DNA of 9,807 nt from CAVZLD01 sp964522605 (GTDB lineage Bacteria > Planctomycetota > Planctomycetia > Pirellulales > Pirellulaceae), in the NCBI GenBank assembly GCA_964522605.1, contig CAZFWV010000258.1, positions 1 to 9,807 of the forward strand, written 5' to 3'. Below are positions 6,504 to 9,807 of this stretch, piece by piece. The translations under genes were made by a program, and so were the position numbers. The notes under the pieces were generated by a model, which had not been told where the DNA came from, made no database searches, and worked only from the letters and a program-made list of their open reading frames with translations. Within the stretch, counting starts at the first letter, position 1. Each line of letters opens with the position of its first letter.

Positions 6504-6753
6504 TTGGCCACAATTGGGCGTCCCCGGTTGTCCAGGCCTGTTTGCTGCTCCACAATGCAACACGTCAGATGCACTCGACGCACGGACTCGACGTGAATCG
6601 CACTGGGTGATCGTTGCGATCTGCACTGCTAATGGTGAGTTTCTTCTCGGGGCGAGCGAATTCGATCATGCGGCAGGGTTGAGTTGTGTTTCTGGCTGGT
6701 TTGACTGTTGGCATTTTGAAACGCGGCGCAGCCTTTGGCGGCGACGGGACTGG

Positions 6754-6816
6754 GTGCCACTGGCTTTGCCAGTGCCTTTCCTCGCCTCAAGAGGACACTG
6801 GCAAAGCCAGTGGCAC
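6754..6816. repeat. Inverted pair of self-complementary CACTGGC hairpins
   Basis: The arms 6754-6774 and 6796-6816 are perfect 21-base inverted copies separated by 21 bases. Each arm contains its own perfect hairpin, CACTGGCTTTGCCAGTG or its complement (7-bp stem, 3-base loop). The DNA can therefore form either one long stem or two short hairpins. I recall this CACTGGC/GCCAGTG motif as frequent between planctomycete genes, but that needs a genome search. Confidence 0.9.
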
Positions 6817-6853
6817 ACCCATTGCGACGCGCGCGGCAGCACCCCCTTTGGTT

Positions 6854-6868
6854 GCGGCCGAAGGCCGC
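6854..6868. repeat. Short GC-rich hairpin GCGGCC-GAA-GGCCGC
   Basis: A perfect 6-bp stem with a GAA loop, 72 bases before the thioredoxin start. In the mRNA leader it would form a stable hairpin. It may be a further dispersed intergenic motif. Confidence 0.6.
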
Positions 6869-6940
6869 GCTGCGTTTTGCTGCGGAACACGAATCCGAAA
6901 TCTGCGGTCGAATTTACCTTTGCTGAACAGGAGTTGATTC

Positions 6941-8344
6941 ATGTCTCGTTCCCGTGCCTCACTTTTTCTGGCCCTGATGCTGATTTTGGGGGTCGGTGGA
7001 TTTGTCGGATGTAAGCCATCCAGTCCGTCGGGCGATTCGACGACGACGTCTTCGCCGGAGGACACAACAACCGCAGAACCTGCGGACGAGGCGGTCGAAT
7101 CGGCGACGGAGGATTCGACCACCGCGGTGGAAGAACCGTTGCCGGTCGAACCGGAAACCGAGGTCGCTCAGACGTTGATGATTGGCGATCCAGCTCCTTC
7201 TTTGTCCCTTGCTCAGTGGATCAAGGGCGATCCGGTTGCTGCCTTTGCGGATGGGCAAGTCTATGTGGTGGAATTCTGGGCGACGTGGTGCCCTCCGTGT
7301 CGCGTGAGCATGCCGCACATCAGCAGTCTGCAGGAACAGTATCCCAATGAAGTGACGTTCATCGGGGTCAGCGACGAGGATGAAGCCACGGTCCGCGAGT
7401 TCATGGCGAGTCAGCAGAGCGAGGAAACCGGCAAGACGTGGGATGACGTCGTCACCTACGCGATCGCCCTCGATGCCAATGACCAGACGGGGCAGGCCTA
7501 TATGCGGGCCGCCGGACAGAATGGAATTCCGACCGCGTTCATCGTGGGCAAGGACGGCCACATCGAGTGGATTGGCCATCCGATGAGTATGGATCAGACG
7601 CTTGAGCAAGTTGTCAGTGGCGAGTGGGATCGAGAGGCTGCGCGGAAGGTGTTTCTGGCGCGGCAGGAACTGCAGGATGCGTATCGTGCAGCACAACAGA
7701 CCGGTGACTGGACGAGACCACTGCAGATCGTTGACGAGTTGCTCGCCGCGCAACCGGAACAGCCCCAGATGATGCGCACGAAGCTTAGCTTCCTAATCGC
7801 AGCCAAACAGTACGCCGAGGCGAACGTGTTGGCGGATGAGCTTTTCCAGTTGGTGCAAGACAATCCGATGGCGTTGAACGATTTGGCCTGGAACCTCGTG
7901 ACGGCCGTCCCGCCGGGACAACAGAATCTCGAACTCGCGATGCAGATCGCCAAGCAGGCCAGTTCGCTGCGTCAGGATCAGGATCCATCGATTCTCGATA
8001 CGGTGGCTCGGGTCTATTACCTGCAGGATGACCTGGAGGAAGCCATCGCCTGGCAGACGAAGGCGGTCGAAGTTGCAGCGGCCGGCGGCATGAAGCAGCA
8101 ACTGCAAAAGACACTCGATACGTACAAGGCCGAGTTGCCGTCGTCCGCGGAAGAGGAAGCACCCGAGGTCGATGACGCGGAATTCGACGTCGACGAAGAA
8201 GCGGAGGCGATGGAGGCCGAAGAAGCCGTCGAAGAACCTGCGGTGGACGAAGTCGAGGACGTCGACGTCGAGGACTCCGGACAGGAGGATGCGGGCGCGG
8301 ACGGGGAGCCGAGTGAGGAAGATGAAGGACCGCCGGCGCAGTAG
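6941..8344 (+). CDS. TlpA/ResA-like thioredoxin lipoprotein with TPR-like region
   Basis: The protein has 467 residues. It starts with a lipoprotein signal (hydrophobic 8-22, lipobox FVGC, lipidated Cys24), so it should be anchored outside the cytoplasmic membrane. A Thr/Ser/Glu-rich linker (25-77) leads to a thioredoxin domain of the TlpA/ResA/AhpC-TSA type at about 78-228: IGDPAPSLSL, VVEFWATWCPPC with redox Cys117 and Cys120, and the cis-proline loop GIPTAF (P197). This domain probably reduces or exchanges disulfides on exported proteins; the partner is unknown. Residues about 232-395 are alternating helices resembling degenerate TPR repeats, likely a protein-binding arm. The last 69 residues hold about 32 Asp/Glu and no Lys or Arg. 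The start is supported by AGGAG seven bases before the ATG and by the lipobox position. A strong terminator follows at 8394-8466, so it is probably monocistronic. Confidence 0.92.
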   Translation: MSRSRASLFLALMLILGVGGFVGCKPSSPSGDSTTTSSPEDTTTAEPADEAVESATEDSTTAVEEPLPVEPETEVAQTLMIGDPAPSLSLAQWIKGDPVAAFADGQVYVVEFWATWCPPCRVSMPHISSLQEQYPNEVTFIGVSDEDEATVREFMASQQSEETGKTWDDVVTYAIALDANDQTGQAYMRAAGQNGIPTAFIVGKDGHIEWIGHPMSMDQTLEQVVSGEWDREAARKVFLARQELQDAYRAAQQTGDWTRPLQIVDELLAAQPEQPQMMRTKLSFLIAAKQYAEANVLADELFQLVQDNPMALNDLAWNLVTAVPPGQQNLELAMQIAKQASSLRQDQDPSILDTVARVYYLQDDLEEAIAWQTKAVEVAAAGGMKQQLQKTLDTYKAELPSSAEEEAPEVDDAEFDVDEEAEAMEAEEAVEEPAVDEVEDVDVEDSGQEDAGADGEPSEEDEGPPAQ

Positions 8345-8393
8345 GCGACTGGACTTCGCCGACCGCCGTCGTTTCGAGGATTCAAACGGACTG

Positions 8394-8466
8394 GGCCGCG
8401 GATGACCGCCGATTCGCGCGGAGCCGATCGGCTCGTCGCGGCTCCGCGTTCCTCCGCGGCCTTTTT
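8394..8466 (+). terminator. Strong nested-hairpin rho-independent terminator
   Basis: The outer stem GGCCGCGGA (8394-8402) pairs with TCCGCGGCC (8453-8461), immediately followed by TTTTT. Inside it, CGCGGAGCC (8417-8425) pairs with GGCTCCGCG (8440-8448). Both stems are perfect 9-bp matches. It lies 50 bases after the thioredoxin-lipoprotein stop. On the minus strand no T run follows, so it should act only rightward. Confidence 0.82.
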
Positions 8467-8536
8467 CTCGTGAAAGAGGCTCGGCGGCTGGCTGCTCCCG
8501 TCGGCCGACTCGCGACACGGTTCGCTCGACGGTCGG

Positions 8537-9601
8537 CTAATAGCTGCCCGATCCGGGAGAAGCAGGCGGTGGCGGCAGCGAAATGCTGTTCGATTCCTGC
8601 TGGGCGGCTTGGGCGTAGTGCCGGAGCAGCCCGTAGGTGGATTGAAATTTCGGCTGTTCGGCCAGCGTGCGAAACCGGGGATCGCTGCTTACCGTGGCAA
8701 ACCGGCTGAGTGACGCTTGCAATGCCTCCGGAGACGGCGCGGTGCCGCCACTAAAAATCTCGCGTGGCAATCCCAGATAAGCCTGCCACTCGGGCGGCAA
8801 AATCTCATACAGCTCCGGTGCCGTCTGCGCCAGTTGCCTGCGGATCATCTCCACTTCATTCACGCTGGCCGCCGTGTGCGGGTTGAGCGGAGCGGTCTGC
8901 GCGGTCGGAGCCGGGCCGGATGCTGCTTGCGGTTGGCTGTAGGCGACGATCTTGTCGACCACGACCCGCGCGGAGGGCGGGACGGTTCCGGCGCCCGCTT
9001 GTTGGTAGTACGCGGCATTCGCAAACTGGTTTATCGTGAGAGCTGAGCCATCGAACGATACGCCCGCGAAGATCCCTCGACTACGCGAATAAGAATAAAT
9101 CTCGGACTTCAGTCCCGCGTCGGTTGCCGCCGAAGCCTGGCGGCCTACCGGCCCCGCGGCTGCCGCGGCGTCGACACCCAGTGTGAAGGTTCCGGAGAGG
9201 ATGCCTTGGATACTCTTCTGCGTCTTGAAAACCAGCACAATATCGGTTGCCTGCACGCCGGCTTGCCAACCTACGTTACCCCCCGTCAACGTGATGAATA
9301 CCGGGGCGCGCCAGAACCCGTTTTCCTTGATCACCAGCACGCCATTTCCGTACCGCGCGCCCACGATGAAACCACCCTTGATCACATTCGGGATGATCGC
9401 CACCCCTTCTGCTTCCGCCAATAGTGCGGAAGGGATCCCCTTGGCCGGGATCGCCATGATCTCGTCCAGGACCGATGCCGCGGCCTGCATCGTCTGTTCT
9501 TCGCTCGTCTGCGCCTGCGTCGGGCCGACTAGTCCGGCACTACCGCACAGCAGCCCGACGAACGTCAGCAGCCGAATGTTGGAAAACGAACAGATCTGCA
9601 T
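8537..9601 (-). CDS. Secreted SYLF-domain (Ysc84-type) lipid-binding protein
   Basis: The protein has 354 residues. A Sec signal peptide (charged MQICSFSNIR, hydrophobic LLTFVGLLCGSAGLVG, probable cleavage after PTQAQ at about 31) sends it out of the cytoplasm. Residues about 35-220 are a SYLF domain: SALLAEAEGVAIIPNVIKGG, FIVGARYGNGVLVIKENGFW, a glycine-rich ITLTGGNVGWQAGVQATDIV, then YSYSRSRGIFAGVSFDGSAL, the most typical stretch of the family. SYLF domains bind phospholipids in eukaryotes; the role of bacterial secreted forms is poorly known, so membrane association is inference. A Pro/Ala-rich linker (about 222-245) leads to a helical tail (248-337) ending in a low-complexity SLPPPPASPGSGSY. 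The tail is not part of the core SYLF domain. I chose ATG at 9601: AAGGAG lies seven bases upstream and the signal peptide begins there. A start at 9709 in the same frame would overlap the -10 box. Confidence 0.92.
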   Translation of the reverse strand: MQICSFSNIRLLTFVGLLCGSAGLVGPTQAQTSEEQTMQAAASVLDEIMAIPAKGIPSALLAEAEGVAIIPNVIKGGFIVGARYGNGVLVIKENGFWRAPVFITLTGGNVGWQAGVQATDIVLVFKTQKSIQGILSGTFTLGVDAAAAAGPVGRQASAATDAGLKSEIYSYSRSRGIFAGVSFDGSALTINQFANAAYYQQAGAGTVPPSARVVVDKIVAYSQPQAASGPAPTAQTAPLNPHTAASVNEVEMIRRQLAQTAPELYEILPPEWQAYLGLPREIFSGGTAPSPEALQASLSRFATVSSDPRFRTLAEQPKFQSTYGLLRHYAQAAQQESNSISLPPPPASPGSGSY

Positions 9602-9704
9602 GAAACGGCTCCTTCCCCGCCCGAGGGCGAGTGCATGGTTGTAGCTTGTCGTCGCGTGGACCGTCGAGTGTCTTCCCGTGTTGCCGTGGAGGCCAAACCG
9701 CCCG

Positions 9705-9734
9705 ATCATAGGAGACGGCTGGATTTACGGTCAA
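9705..9734 (-). promoter_or_regulatory. Sigma-70 promoter of the SYLF gene
   Basis: Reading leftward, TTGACC (9734-9729, five of six matches to the -35 box), an 18-base spacer, and TATGAT (9710-9705, five of six matches to the -10 box). Transcription would begin near 9698 with a leader of roughly 97 bases. This is the best promoter match in the window and suggests housekeeping sigma-factor control. Confidence 0.65.
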
Positions 9735-9751
9735 TTGCAGTCTGGGGGAGA

Positions 9752-9807
9752 GCAGGCTGGAGGCTGGAGGCTGGAGGCTGGAGGCTGGAGGCTGGAGGCT
9801 GGAGGCT
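9752..9807. repeat. Heptamer tandem array (GGAGGCT)7 cut by window end
   Basis: Seven perfect head-to-tail GGAGGCT units occupy 9759-9807, preceded by one variant unit GCAGGCT at 9752-9758. The array runs into the end of the window, so its full length is unknown. It starts 18 bases beyond the -35 box of the leftward SYLF promoter. Related degenerate heptamers lie at 4361-4409. Confidence 0.95.

Larger units (their letters stand above)
6504..6940. other. Intergenic region between radical SAM and thioredoxin genes
   Basis: The 437 bases between the two rightward genes contain no convincing gene and no promoter I can defend. Two hairpin elements lie at 6754-6816 and 6854-6868. Neither is followed by a T run, so I see no classical terminator for the upstream gene. 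The last 14 bases hold the AGGAG ribosome-binding site of the thioredoxin gene. Confidence 0.65.

Noticed and set aside
8017..8385. Ser-rich open frame opposite the acidic tail of the thioredoxin lipoprotein
   Set aside because: Ser-rich translation is the expected antisense reading of GAA/GAC/GAG codons. It has no ribosome-binding site and no domain.
9602..9709. Longer start of the SYLF protein at 9709
   Set aside because: That ATG overlaps the -10 box TATGAT and precedes the probable transcription start. The ATG at 9601 has AAGGAG and directly begins a signal peptide.

Overview
The window (about 60% GC by eye) looks like chromosomal DNA of a planctomycete, probably of the Pirellulales type. 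The reasons are an ECF sigma factor with no anti-sigma gene beside it, a Tat-exported protein with a sugar-isomerase fold, a lipoprotein thioredoxin with a long acidic tail, a secreted SYLF protein with a family-specific tail, and intergenic spaces full of palindromic and short tandem repeats. This assignment is inference from style; there is no rRNA or other taxonomic marker here. No tRNA, rRNA, CRISPR array, transposase or phage gene was seen.

Layout. Positions 1-589 hold a pyrimidine-rich leader and a possible 84-codon small gene with a good Shine-Dalgarno site. At 590-1171 (+) is an ECF sigma-70 factor, meeting head-on a small gene of unknown function (1185-1526, -) that has its own plausible promoter. 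Positions 1539-2328 carry no gene. They contain a 100-N assembly gap flanked by the same 55 bases on both sides, then a large imperfect inverted repeat built of TACTCG/CGAGTA hexamers around a GGGCGCAGCCC core. At 2329-3783 (-) is a Tat-signal protein related to the L-fucose/L-arabinose isomerase fold. The 500-base divergent spacer 3784-4283 holds another inverted hairpin pair and weak promoters for both flanking genes. At 4284-6503 (+) is a YgiQ/UPF0313-family radical SAM protein whose first codons run through a heptamer repeat. Spacer 6504-6940 has a third inverted hairpin pair. At 6941-8344 (+) is a TlpA/ResA-like lipoprotein with TPR-like helices, closed by a strong rho-independent terminator. 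At 8537-9601 (-) is a secreted SYLF (Ysc84-type) protein with the clearest sigma-70 promoter in the window. The window ends inside a (GGAGGCT)n array.

How the genes relate. The genes are monocistronic and alternate in strand, so there is no operon and no evidence that they form one pathway. Three of the five confidently identified genes carry export signals (Tat, lipoprotein, Sec), so the region leans toward cell-envelope functions. I found no convincing new multi-gene system. The most unusual content is the non-coding DNA: three unrelated intergenic elements share one architecture, an inverted pair of short arms that each contain their own dyad, and two loci carry related heptamer arrays, one of them apparently inside a reading frame.
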